From positions 930,001 through 994,000 of the forward strand of contig NZ_JAGQAG010000001.1 in NCBI RefSeq assembly GCF_021405525.1: a stretch of 64,000 nt of DNA, given 5' to 3'. Within the stretch, counting starts at the first letter, position 1. Each line of letters starts with the position of its first letter. The stretch comes from Ruegeria pomeroyi. GTDB lineage: Bacteria; Pseudomonadota; Alphaproteobacteria; Rhodobacterales; Rhodobacteraceae. Below are positions 42,008 through 49,836 of this stretch, in pieces. The position numbers and the translations under genes were made by a program. The notes beneath the pieces were generated by a model. That model made no database searches. It was not told the DNA's origin and saw only the letters and a program-made list of their open reading frames with translations.

Positions 42008-42643
42008 CTATCGTGTCTCGACCGTCAGGTGGCGGTCGCGCGCTTCCCAGCCTGCGGTTTCCAATTCGGGAATGTCAGAGACCTCTTGCGGCCAACCGAT
42101 GCAGAAATAGCCGATCAGCCGCCAATCCTCGGGCGTGCGCAGATCGCGGCAAAGGCGATCGGGGTCAAGGATCGACACCCAGCCCAGCCCCAGCCCCTCG
42201 GTCCTGAGCGCCAGCCAGAACAGGGTGATGGCAGAGACCACCGAGTAACGCCGCATTTCCGGCATCGTGCCGGCCCCCAGCCCGTGCCCCTTCACCGTGG
42301 CGTCATCGCAGAACACCGCCAGTTGCACCGGCGCCTCCTGCATGCCCGACAATTTGAGCTGGCTGTATTGCCGCGCCCGGTCGCCGGAATAGCCTGTCAG
42401 CGCTTCGGCGTTCGCGGTTTGGTAATTCTCTAGCGCCGACGCGCGGGCGGCCTTGCTTTCGACGCGGATCACGCGCCAGGGTTCGCTCAGGCCAACGGAA
42501 GGCGCCAGGCGAAAGGTGTCGAGGCAGCGCGTCAGCACTGCCTCGTCCACCGGATCGGTGCGGAACCGGCGTACATCGCGCCGGAGCCGCATCAGCAGGT
42601 CGAACTGCGTGCGGAAATCGTCGGAAAAGCTCTGATCCCGCAC
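42008..42643 (-). CDS. bluB: 5,6-dimethylbenzimidazole synthase (BluB-type flavin destructase)
   Basis: This 211-residue nitroreductase-fold protein matches BluB, which cleaves FMNH2 with oxygen to make the lower ligand of vitamin B12. Diagnostic text is RRDVRRFRTDPVDE, the loop LAPSVGLSEPWRVIRV, YSQLKLSGMQEAPVQLAVFCD and GLGLGWVSILDPDRL. It starts at a GTG (42643), 11 bp after the rpsP stop. No other cobalamin gene is in the window, so it is a lone B12 function inside the S16-RimM operon. Confidence 0.87.
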   Translation of the reverse strand: MRDQSFSDDFRTQFDLLMRLRRDVRRFRTDPVDEAVLTRCLDTFRLAPSVGLSEPWRVIRVESKAARASALENYQTANAEALTGYSGDRARQYSQLKLSGMQEAPVQLAVFCDDATVKGHGLGAGTMPEMRRYSVVSAITLFWLALRTEGLGLGWVSILDPDRLCRDLRTPEDWRLIGYFCIGWPQEVSDIPELETAGWEARDRHLTVETR

Positions 42644-42654
42644 GTGCGTCCCGC

Positions 42655-43020
42655 TTATTCTTCGGCTGCCGCTTCGGTTGCCGCAGCGGCCTTTGCGGCC
42701 TTCTCTTCGGCGCGTTCCTTGGCTTTCTTGCCCGGCACGGCCTTGTTGGGGTTCGAGCGCTCGGTCTTGCCGACGACACCGGCGGCTTCGAGCATGCGCG
42801 CGACGCGGTCGGTGGTCTGGGCGCCCTGGCTCAGCCAGTACTGCACGCGCTCGACATCCATTTTCACGCGCTCTTCGCTGTCTTTCGGCAGCAGCGGATT
42901 ATAGGTGCCCAGCTTCTCGATGAAGCGGCCGTCGCGCGGCATGCGGCTGTCTGCGGCCACGATGCGGTAGAAGGGACGCTTTTTCGAGCCGCCACGGGCC
43001 AGACGGATTTTCATTGCCAT
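42655..43020 (-). CDS. rpsP: 30S ribosomal protein S16
   Basis: This 121-residue protein begins [20 protein letters not shown] and contains [23 protein letters not shown] and [16 protein letters not shown], the S16 signature. The tail from about residue 85 is an Ala/Lys/Glu-rich extension usual in alphaproteobacteria. It follows chorismate mutase in the ffh operon; two small hairpins separate them. Confidence 0.97.
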
Positions 43021-43042
43021 TGTGTTTCTCCTTTGATGGCGT

Positions 43043-43085
43043 CACGCCGGGGGGCGTGTTTCGTGTTGACCGGGTATTGCCCGGT
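43043..43085 (-). other. Two hairpins between chorismate mutase and rpsP
   Basis: CACGCC-GGGG-GGCGTG (43043-43058) and ACCGGG-TATTG-CCCGGT (43069-43085, touching the chorismate mutase stop) occupy the 64-bp gap. They could form an S16-responsive leader or an mRNA processing site; no T run makes them simple terminators. Confidence 0.45.
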
Positions 43086-43381
43086 TATTCCTGGTGTTTC
43101 CTGTGGTGTCGGATGACTTCCTGAATGATGAAATTCAGGAAAGCCTTGGCGAAATCAGGGTCCAGATCGGCCTCTTTCGCCAGGTCTTCGAGCCGCTCGA
43201 TCTGTTGTGCCTCGCGCACCGGATCGGACGGGGGAAGGTCGTGCTCGGCCTTGAGCTTGCCCACGGCCTGAGTGTGTTTGAACCGCTCGCCGAGCGTGTA
43301 GACAAGGATCGCGTCCAGCCGGTCGATGCTGGCGCGGTGGCCTTTCAGCAGTTCGGCGGCGCGCGCCACGGGATCAGGCAT
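43085..43381 (-). CDS. Chorismate mutase, AroQ type
   Basis: This 98-residue all-helical protein has the AroQ pattern. R16 falls in GHRASIDRLDAILVYTLGERF, followed by VGKLKAEHDLPPSDPVREAQQIERL and the C-terminal helix FAKAFLNFIIQEVIRHHRK. It would convert chorismate to prephenate for Phe/Tyr synthesis. A role in making an isochorismate pyruvate-lyase product is unlikely from context. It starts 4 bp after the stop of the fourth GNAT gene and ends 64 bp before rpsP. Confidence 0.9.
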   Translation of the reverse strand: MPDPVARAAELLKGHRASIDRLDAILVYTLGERFKHTQAVGKLKAEHDLPPSDPVREAQQIERLEDLAKEADLDPDFAKAFLNFIIQEVIRHHRKHQE

Positions 43382-43385
43382 GGTG

Positions 43386-43988
43386 TCAGTCAATGGCCCA
43401 TCCTTTCGGTTTGAACAGCGGGTCGGCGTAATGGGCGATTTCCATGTCGATCCCATGTGCCAGCTGGGTGCCTTCCAGCTTGGCGGGAGACGGATGGCGA
43501 TAGACCGCGTCGTTGCCGTCGATGGTCGGTGCCTCGGGGTCCTTCTTGGCCCCCAGCCGCTCGGCCAGGCGGATCGAGTCGAGGTTCTTGGGGTCGATAT
43601 AGCTGACGGCGGTTTCCCAGCCGAGATGGCGGTAGAAGTGTTTGCGGGCGGCATGGGTCGCCTCCAGCGCATAGCCCTTGCCGGCGGCATCGGGCCAGAT
43701 CACCCAGGCGATCTCGGCCTCGGGCCATTTCGCAGGTTTCCAGCCACCCGCCATGCCATAGGTCTCGTCCGTCACCTTGTCGTGGATCATCCACATGCCA
43801 TAGCCGCGGATCTGCCAATGGCCGATCTCGGCGGCGTAAAGCATCCACGCCTCGTAAGGGTTCAGCGGCCCGCCCATGAACCGGGCGCGATAGCTGGTGA
43901 ACGTCGATTTGAAATCCGGGTAATCCTCGGGCTCGGGGCCGCGCAGGATCAGACGCCGGGTTTCGATGACGGGGATGGTATGGGTCAT
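43386..43988 (-). CDS. GNAT acetyltransferase, RimJ/RimL type (tandem copy 4)
   Basis: This 200-residue protein is the last of four tandem paralogues in the order of transcription. It shares with them the N-terminal ETRRLILRGPEPEDYPDF strand, the GYGMWMIHDK segment, and the acetyl-CoA loop WPDAAGKGYALEATHAARKHFY. It has an extra C-terminal tail (about 30 residues, ending FKPKGWAID) lacking in the others. It overlaps copy 3 by ATGA and precedes chorismate mutase. The protein or metabolite acetylated is unknown. Confidence 0.87.
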   Translation of the reverse strand: MTHTIPVIETRRLILRGPEPEDYPDFKSTFTSYRARFMGGPLNPYEAWMLYAAEIGHWQIRGYGMWMIHDKVTDETYGMAGGWKPAKWPEAEIAWVIWPDAAGKGYALEATHAARKHFYRHLGWETAVSYIDPKNLDSIRLAERLGAKKDPEAPTIDGNDAVYRHPSPAKLEGTQLAHGIDMEIAHYADPLFKPKGWAID

Positions 43989-44494
43989 GCCAACCCCCGC
44001 AGGTCGTGCGCGATCACCACATCACCCGGGTCTTCGCCGATGCCGTCGGGGTCGATCACCCCGCCCAGCCGCAGGCCCAGCGCGATGGAGCGCGCATTGT
44101 CCGGGTCGATGATATTGGTCAGGTGGTCCCAGCCGAGATTGCGCCGCGCCCAGATCATCACGGCACGTGCCGCCTCGGCGGCGTAGCCTTTGCCCTCGGC
44201 GTCGGGGATCACGAACCAACCGAGTTCCGGGCCGGGATAGCCATCGGGTTCGTAGATGCCCACCTCGCCCACATAGGCGCCGCTGTCGCGCAGTTCGACG
44301 CCAAAGGGGCCATAGCCGCGCAGGGTCCAGATGCCGACATCCGAGGCCCAGACGCGCCAGGCGGCGGCGCGCTCCATCATGCCGCGTTCATGCACCGACC
44401 GCTCAGAGGCAAAGAAGGCGGCCCAATGCTCGAAATCCGCGAGTTGCGGGGCGCGCAGGGTCAGACGGTCGGTGTGCAGGGTGGGGATGCTCAT
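43985..44494 (-). CDS. GNAT acetyltransferase, RimJ/RimL type (tandem copy 3)
   Basis: This 169-residue paralogue runs from TLHTDRLTLRAPQLADFEHW through LRGYGPFGVELRDSGAYVGEVG to FVIPDAEGKGYAAEAARAVM, the acetyl-CoA site. It is linked at both ends by 4-bp ATGA overlaps to copies 2 and 4. Such coupling suggests equal expression of the set. Confidence 0.88.
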   Translation of the reverse strand: MSIPTLHTDRLTLRAPQLADFEHWAAFFASERSVHERGMMERAAAWRVWASDVGIWTLRGYGPFGVELRDSGAYVGEVGIYEPDGYPGPELGWFVIPDAEGKGYAAEAARAVMIWARRNLGWDHLTNIIDPDNARSIALGLRLGGVIDPDGIGEDPGDVVIAHDLRGLA

Positions 44495-45027
44495 ACCGCC
44501 CCCTCTGCCAGATCGTCGGGGCCGGGGTGGCGATAGACATGTTCGGTGCCATGAGTGACGTTGTCATAGCTGCGCTCGAAACGCGCGCCCATGCGTTCGG
44601 CCAATGCGACCGAGCGGGCATTGCCCGGAAAGATGTTCGAGCTGAGCGTTTCAAAGCCCAGCACCGCATAGGCGTAACGGCGGATTTCCTCGGCGGCCTC
44701 GCGGGCATATCCCTTGCCCTCGGCGCCTTGGTAGACGACCCAGCCCAGCTCTGGTTCCGGCCAGCCCTCGGGCGACCAGATACCGACAAAGCCGACCGGC
44801 TCTCCCTCGCGGGTATCGGCCATCCAGAAGCCATAGCCATGCAGCACCCAATGGCCGATCATCGAGGCGAACCAGCGCCAGGCCTCGTTGCGGCTGAGCG
44901 GGCCGCCAAAGCCCCAGCTGCGATCACCATCGGCAAAGAAGGTGGCCACGCCGTCGAAATCGCGGGCCTCGGGCGCGCGCAGGATCAGGCGCTGGGTGGT
45001 CAGGGTCGGGATCTGAAGGTCGATCAT
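44491..45027 (-). CDS. GNAT acetyltransferase, RimJ/RimL type (tandem copy 2)
   Basis: This 178-residue paralogue carries TLTTQRLILRAPEARDFDGV, HGYGFWMADTREGEPVGFVG and VVYQGAEGKGYAREAAEEIRRYAY. It shares the VYRHPGPDDL-type tail with copy 1 (IWRHPAPSEL), so these two may be the most recent duplicates. ATGA overlaps join it to copies 1 and 3. Confidence 0.88.
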   Translation of the reverse strand: MIDLQIPTLTTQRLILRAPEARDFDGVATFFADGDRSWGFGGPLSRNEAWRWFASMIGHWVLHGYGFWMADTREGEPVGFVGIWSPEGWPEPELGWVVYQGAEGKGYAREAAEEIRRYAYAVLGFETLSSNIFPGNARSVALAERMGARFERSYDNVTHGTEHVYRHPGPDDLAEGAV

Positions 45028-45566
45028 GCATAGGCCTCCATGCCGCCATCCGACAGTTCGGACGGGGCCGGGTGGCGCCAGATCTCCAGCGTGCCGAACC
45101 GTTCATGGGTGAACAGCCCGTCCTGGGTTGCACCCATGCGCTGGGCGACGCGGCGCGAGCCGTCATTGCCGGACGCGACCAGGCTGATCGCGGTCTGCCA
45201 GCCCAACACATCATAAGCATAGTCGCGGGCGGCGCGGGCGGCTTCGGTCGCGTATCCCTTGCCCTCGAACCCGTCCATCAGGTCCCAGCCGATTTCCGGC
45301 TCGGGCCAGCCCTCGGGGCACCACAACCCGATGATGCCTGCAAAGTGGCCAGTTTCCGTCTCTTCGACCGCCCAGCGTCCATAGCCGCGCAGCTGCCAAT
45401 GACCCAGCTCGACCGCCAGCATGCGCCAGCTTTGTTCCGCCGGGACCGGCCCGCCCACGAATTTCGACCGGTCCGACGCAAAGAAGGCCGCAAAGCCCGG
45501 GAAGTCCCGTTGCTCCGGCGCGCGCAGCGTCAGCCGTTCGGTCGATATGGTGGGGATCGGGGTCAT
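45024..45566 (-). CDS. GNAT acetyltransferase, RimJ/RimL type (tandem copy 1)
   Basis: This 180-residue paralogue is the first after ffh. It begins TISTERLTLRAPEQRDFPGF and has LRGYGRWAVEETETGHFAGIIG (seen as GYGRWAVEE and FAGIIGLW) and WDLMDGFEGKGYATEAARAARDYAY. It starts 1 bp after the ffh stop, placing the acetyltransferase set under the promoter of the signal recognition particle gene. Confidence 0.88.
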   Translation of the reverse strand: MTPIPTISTERLTLRAPEQRDFPGFAAFFASDRSKFVGGPVPAEQSWRMLAVELGHWQLRGYGRWAVEETETGHFAGIIGLWCPEGWPEPEIGWDLMDGFEGKGYATEAARAARDYAYDVLGWQTAISLVASGNDGSRRVAQRMGATQDGLFTHERFGTLEIWRHPAPSELSDGGMEAYA

Positions 45567-45567
45567 G

Positions 45568-47088
45568 TTACTTCTTCTTTCCCAGTCCGCTCAGACCCGG
45601 CGGCAGGCCCATGCCGCCACCCAGACCGGGCAGACCGCCGCCAAGACCCTTGCCGCCGCCCATCGCCTTGGCCGCTGCCTCCAGCGCCTTGGGGTCCATG
45701 CCCTTGGCCATCTCGGCCATGTCGGCGGGCGTGCCGCCCTTGCCGAACATGCCCTTCATGGCCTGTTTCAGCATGCCGCCCTTACCCATCTTGCCCATCT
45801 TCTTCATCATGTCCGCCATCTGGCGGTGCATCTTCAGAAGCTTGTTGAGATCGCTGACCTCCATACCGGCACCGGCGGCGATCCGCTTCTTGCGGCTGGC
45901 CTGGAGCAGGGCGGGATTGGCGCGCTCGCGCTTGGTCATCGACTGGATTAGCGCGATCTGCTGTTTCAGGACACGGTCGTCGAGACCCGCGGCATCCATC
46001 TGCTTGGCCATCTTGCCCATGCCGGGCAGCATGCCCATCATGCCCTGCATGCCGCCCATCTGGATCATCTGTTCCAGCTGCATCCTGAGGTCGTTCATGT
46101 TGAACTGACCCTTGGCCATGCGCTTCATCATGCGCTCGGCCTGTTCCATCTCGATGGTGTCCTGGGCCTTTTCGACCAGGGCGACGATATCGCCCATGCC
46201 CAGGATGCGGCCGGCGATACGCTCGGGCTCGAAGGTTTCGAGCGCGTCCATCTTCTCGCCCAGACCGACGAAGCGGATCGGCTTGCCGGTCACCGCGCGC
46301 ATGGACAGAGCGGCACCGCCGCGCCCGTCGCCGTCCATCCGGGTCAGCACCACGCCAGAGATGCCGATCTTGGCGTCGAATTCCTCGGCCACCTCGACGG
46401 CGACCTGGCCGGTCAGGCCATCGACCACCAGCAGGGTTTCGCGCGGGGTGACGACGTTGCGGACATCCTCGACCTCCTGCATCAGCACCTGGTCGATATG
46501 CAGGCGACCGGCGGTGTCGAGCATATAGACGTCATAGCCGCCCATCATCGCCTGCTGCTTGGCGCGCTTGGCGATATCCACGGGCTTCTGGCCCGGCACG
46601 ATGGGCAAGGTATCGACCCCGATCTGCGCGCCCAGCACCGCCAGCTGATCCATCGCCGCCGGGCGATAGACGTCGAGCGAGGCCATCAGCACCTTCTTGC
46701 CCTCGCGCTCTTTAAGGCGCTTGGCCAGCTTAGCCGTGGTGGTGGTCTTGCCGCCGCCCTGAAGGCCGACCATCAGGATCGGCGCGGGCGGGTTGTCGAT
46801 CTTCAGCTTGCCCGGGTCTTCTTCGCCGCGCAGCACGTCGACCAGCGCGTCATGCACGATCTTGACGACCTGCTGACCCGGCGTGACCGACTTGGTCACC
46901 GCCTGGCCGGTCGCCTTGTCCTGCACCGCCTTGACGAAGTCACGTGCCACCGGCAGCGAGACGTCGGCCTCGAGCAGTGCGACGCGCACCTCGCGCAGGG
47001 CGGTCTTGACGTCTTCCTCGCTCAGCGCACCCTGCTTGGTCAGGCGGTCGAAGACGCCAGAGAGGCGTTCGGACAGATTTTCAAACAT
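45568..47088 (-). CDS. ffh: Signal recognition particle protein Ffh (SRP54)
   Basis: This 506-residue GTPase with the 4.5S RNA brings nascent membrane proteins to FtsY. It has the N domain (MFENLSERLSGVFDRLTKQG), the G1 motif GLQGGGKTTTTAKLA (about 108-122), DTAGRLHID (G3) and TRMDGDGRGGAALS (G4 region). The methionine-rich M domain ends in a Gly/Met/Lys-rich tail. It heads the operon ffh-GNAT x4-chorismate mutase-rpsP-bluB-small gene-rimM. The SRP RNA gene is not visible nearby. Confidence 0.97.
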   Translation of the reverse strand: MFENLSERLSGVFDRLTKQGALSEEDVKTALREVRVALLEADVSLPVARDFVKAVQDKATGQAVTKSVTPGQQVVKIVHDALVDVLRGEEDPGKLKIDNPPAPILMVGLQGGGKTTTTAKLAKRLKEREGKKVLMASLDVYRPAAMDQLAVLGAQIGVDTLPIVPGQKPVDIAKRAKQQAMMGGYDVYMLDTAGRLHIDQVLMQEVEDVRNVVTPRETLLVVDGLTGQVAVEVAEEFDAKIGISGVVLTRMDGDGRGGAALSMRAVTGKPIRFVGLGEKMDALETFEPERIAGRILGMGDIVALVEKAQDTIEMEQAERMMKRMAKGQFNMNDLRMQLEQMIQMGGMQGMMGMLPGMGKMAKQMDAAGLDDRVLKQQIALIQSMTKRERANPALLQASRKKRIAAGAGMEVSDLNKLLKMHRQMADMMKKMGKMGKGGMLKQAMKGMFGKGGTPADMAEMAKGMDPKALEAAAKAMGGGKGLGGGLPGLGGGMGLPPGLSGLGKKK

Positions 47089-47415
47089 GGCTCTCCGGCT
47101 CCTTTTGCCTGTTGCGGTCGCGCCCCCAAGGTAGGAAGCGGTGGATCAATACACAATCGCCTCCACGGGCGTAACACGCTGGTGGAGGGCGATCCCCGGA
47201 CAAGACCGGGGACCGGAAGGTTTGACGCTTCCGGACAGTTGCGGCGGGATTACGCGGATCGGGCCGGGGAGTCAAGCCGCGCGGGCGAAAGGGGGCTCTG
47301 CCCCCGGCACCTGCGGTGCCTCCCCCGGGATATTTTCAGCAAGAGGAAAGAGACGGGCCTGTCTCTTCATTTCGCCGCAAATACTCCGGAGCGCGAGGCA
47401 GCGCCTCGCAAAGGA
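47089..47415. other. Intergenic hairpins and paired GGAGTATTT elements between ffh and nadC
   Basis: These 327 bp hold no gene. Visible parts are GGGGG-CTCTG-CCCCC (47291-47305), GGCACC-TGC-GGTGCC (47306-47320), and AAGAGAC-GGGCCT-GTCTCTT (47348-47367, with TTTCC next on the minus strand, a likely nadC terminator). Two dispersed elements face each other around the last stem: CCGGGATATTTTCAGCAAG (47325-47343) and, inverted, GGAGTATTTGCGGCGAAATG (47368-47387 region). The part near 47090-47200 should carry the ffh promoter. Confidence 0.65.
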
Positions 47416-48264
47416 TCAGAAGTCAAGCCCCAGATCGACGGTGCGATAGGAATGGGTCAGTGCGCCTGACGAGATGTAATCCACCCCGGTGGCCGCGATG
47501 GCGGCGACCGTGTCGAGGGTGACATTGCCGCTCGCCTCGGTGATCAGGCGACCACGTGCCATGTGGACCGCGCGGGTCAGCGTTTCCGTGTCCATGTTGT
47601 CGAGCAGCACCGCATCCGCGCCACCCACTGTCAGCACCTCTTCCAGCTGGTCGAGGCGGTCGACCTCGATCTCGACCCTGACCATATGCGAGGCGCGGGT
47701 GTGGGTCGCCTCAAGTACGGGGCGGATACCGCCGGCGGCGGCGATATGGTTGTCCTTGATCAGGATCGCGTCGGACAGCGAATAGCGGTGGTTGAAGCCG
47801 CCCCCATGCAGCACCGCCTGTTTCTCGACCAGCCTGAGACCCGGCGTGGTCTTGCGGGTGCAGGTGATGCGCGCGTCGGTGCCGCGTGTCTCGGCCACCA
47901 GCGCGGCGGTCAGGGTGGCGACGCCGCAGAGCCGCCCGGCAAAGTTCAGCGCCACCCGCTCGGCCGACAGGATGGCGGCGGCCTCGCCCTCGATCACCAT
48001 CAGTGTGTCACCGGTGGCGCAGGTCTGGCCATCGGCCACAAGCGTCTCGACCCGCAGCGCCGGGTCGACCAGCCGAAAGGCCAGTGCGGCGATCTGCATG
48101 CCCGAGACGGTGGCGGCGGCGCGGGCGTTCAGCTGCGCGCGGTAACGGGTGCCCGGCGCGATCACGGTGCGGGTGGTGATGTCGCCATAGGCGCCCAGAT
48201 CCTCCATCAGAGCGGCACGCACCAGCGGTTCCAGGATCAGGTCGGGCAGGGGGGCATGGGTCAT
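47416..48264 (-). CDS. nadC: Quinolinate phosphoribosyltransferase (carboxylating)
   Basis: This 282-residue enzyme turns quinolinate and PRPP into nicotinate mononucleotide. It has LMEDLGAYGDITTRTVIAPG, ERVALNFAGRLCGVATLT, TRKTTPGLRLVEKQAVLHGGGFNHRYSLSDAILIKDNH (seen as TRKTTPGLRLVEK and GGGFNHRYSLSD) and DAVLLDNMDTETL near the end. The ATG at 48264 is used because AAGGA precedes it; a TTG at 48282 overlapping the nadB stop is the alternative. It is the last gene of nadABC. Confidence 0.95.
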   Translation of the reverse strand: MTHAPLPDLILEPLVRAALMEDLGAYGDITTRTVIAPGTRYRAQLNARAAATVSGMQIAALAFRLVDPALRVETLVADGQTCATGDTLMVIEGEAAAILSAERVALNFAGRLCGVATLTAALVAETRGTDARITCTRKTTPGLRLVEKQAVLHGGGFNHRYSLSDAILIKDNHIAAAGGIRPVLEATHTRASHMVRVEIEVDRLDQLEEVLTVGGADAVLLDNMDTETLTRAVHMARGRLITEASGNVTLDTVAAIAATGVDYISSGALTHSYRTVDLGLDF

Positions 48265-48278
48265 GGCGGGTCCTTGGG

Positions 48279-49829
48279 TCAAAGCGTGCTGCGCAGAGCC
48301 AGCGCCTGCTCCAGCGTCAGGTCCGAGCGTTTACCGGGGCCGGGCGCGGCCTGCGGGAAATCGGTGCGATAGTGCGCGCCGCGGCTCTCCTGCCGCAACA
48401 GCGCGGCGGCGGCAATCATCGTGGCGGTGGCGGTCATGTTGGCAAAGGCGTCGCAGGGGGGATGCGCGGCCTCGATCTGTGCGATGGCGCGCAGGGCGCG
48501 GCGCAACCCGTCACCATCACGCACCACGCCCACATGATCGGTCATGATCCGGCGCAGTTCGGTGACCGCCCGCGCATCGGGCGCATCGCCGCCGGGGACA
48601 AAGGAGATGTCCACCCGTGCCGCCACCGTCTGGCGCACCTGCCGGGCGATGTCGCGGGCGCAGGCGCGGGCAAAAACCAGCGCCTCCAGAAGCCCGTTCG
48701 AGGCCAGCCGGTTGGCGCCGTGCAACCCGGTCGAGGCCGCCTCGCCACAGACCCAGAGGCCTGGCAGGCTGCTTTTTCCATCCAGATCGGCGGCCACGCC
48801 GCCCATATGGTAATGCGCCGCCGCCGCTACCGGGATCGGGGCAGAAAGCGGATCGATCCCCGCCTCGGCGCAGGCACGGGCGACGGCGGGAAACAGGGTG
48901 GGCAAATGCGCGCCGATGGCCGCGCGGGTATCCAGCGCGGGGGCGTTGCCCGCCTGTGTTTGCAGATAGACGGCGCGGGCCACCACGTCGCGCGGCGCCA
49001 GTTCGCCGTCGGGATGCACCGCGGGCATGAAGCGCTGGCCGTGCCTGTCTATCAGCGTCGCGCCTTCGCCGCGCAGCGCCTCGGTCGCCAATGGCGCGGG
49101 ATCGGCGCCGGTGGCGATGGCGGTGGGGTGGAACTGTACAAATTCGGCATCGGCGATCCGCGCGCCCGCGCGGGCGGCCATGCCCAGCGCTTGACCCCGG
49201 ATGCGGGCGGGATTGGTGGTCTGGGCATACAGCCCCGCCGCCCCGCCCGCCGCCAGCAGCACGGCGGGCGCGCGCAGGGTGACGGGGGCGGAGCCTTCGG
49301 GCGCGGCCGATGTGAGGCAGGCGCCGGTGACCCGCCCGGCCTCGACCAGCAGACGCGCGACCTGCACGCCTTCGAGCACCTGAACCGACCGGGTTTGCCG
49401 CAAGGCCGCGATCAGGGCGCGCATGATCTCGGCCCCGGCCTGATCGCCCTTGACCCGCACCACGCGGGCCGCTGAATGCGCCGCCTCGCGCGACATCACA
49501 TAGCCGCCGTCGCGGGTGCGGTCGAAAGTGGTACCCAGATCGGTGAGGTCGAGGATATGCGCGCGCGCCGCCCGGGTGACGTAATCGGCCACCTCTTGCA
49601 GCACCGTTCCCGCGCCCGCGCGCAGCGTGTCGCACGCATGCGCCTCGGGCGTGTCGGCGGGGTCCATCGCGGCGGCTACGCCACCCTGCGCCCAGGCCGA
49701 GCTGGCGCCATGGCCCAGCGGGTCGGGCGAGATCATCAGCACCGGGTGGGGCGCCAGCTTTAGCGCCGCATAGATCGCAGCCAGCCCGGCGCCGATGATG
49801 ACCACGCGGTCGGTGCGCAGGTCCTGCAT
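48279..49829 (-). CDS. nadB: L-aspartate oxidase
   Basis: This 516-residue FAD enzyme oxidises aspartate to iminoaspartate, the substrate of NadA. The FAD motif [19 protein letters not shown] is at the N-terminus, followed by SAWAQGGVAAAM. HPDGELAPRDVVARAVY and the HYHMGGVAADLDGKS motif belong to the active site of the fumarate reductase family. It is encoded 7 bp after nadA and just ahead of nadC. Confidence 0.96.
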   Translation of the reverse strand: MQDLRTDRVVIIGAGLAAIYAALKLAPHPVLMISPDPLGHGASSAWAQGGVAAAMDPADTPEAHACDTLRAGAGTVLQEVADYVTRAARAHILDLTDLGTTFDRTRDGGYVMSREAAHSAARVVRVKGDQAGAEIMRALIAALRQTRSVQVLEGVQVARLLVEAGRVTGACLTSAAPEGSAPVTLRAPAVLLAAGGAAGLYAQTTNPARIRGQALGMAARAGARIADAEFVQFHPTAIATGADPAPLATEALRGEGATLIDRHGQRFMPAVHPDGELAPRDVVARAVYLQTQAGNAPALDTRAAIGAHLPTLFPAVARACAEAGIDPLSAPIPVAAAAHYHMGGVAADLDGKSSLPGLWVCGEAASTGLHGANRLASNGLLEALVFARACARDIARQVRQTVAARVDISFVPGGDAPDARAVTELRRIMTDHVGVVRDGDGLRRALRAIAQIEAAHPPCDAFANMTATATMIAAAALLRQESRGAHYRTDFPQAAPGPGKRSDLTLEQALALRSTL

Positions 49830-49836
49830 CGGGGCC

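Noticed and set aside
17881-44494. Common origin of the GNAT at 17881-18726 and the tandem GNATs at 43386-45566
   Set aside because: The first has a different layout (GNAT plus YitH-type domain) and lacks the N-terminal TxRLxLRxP strand of the RimJ/RimL type, so they are only members of one large superfamily.
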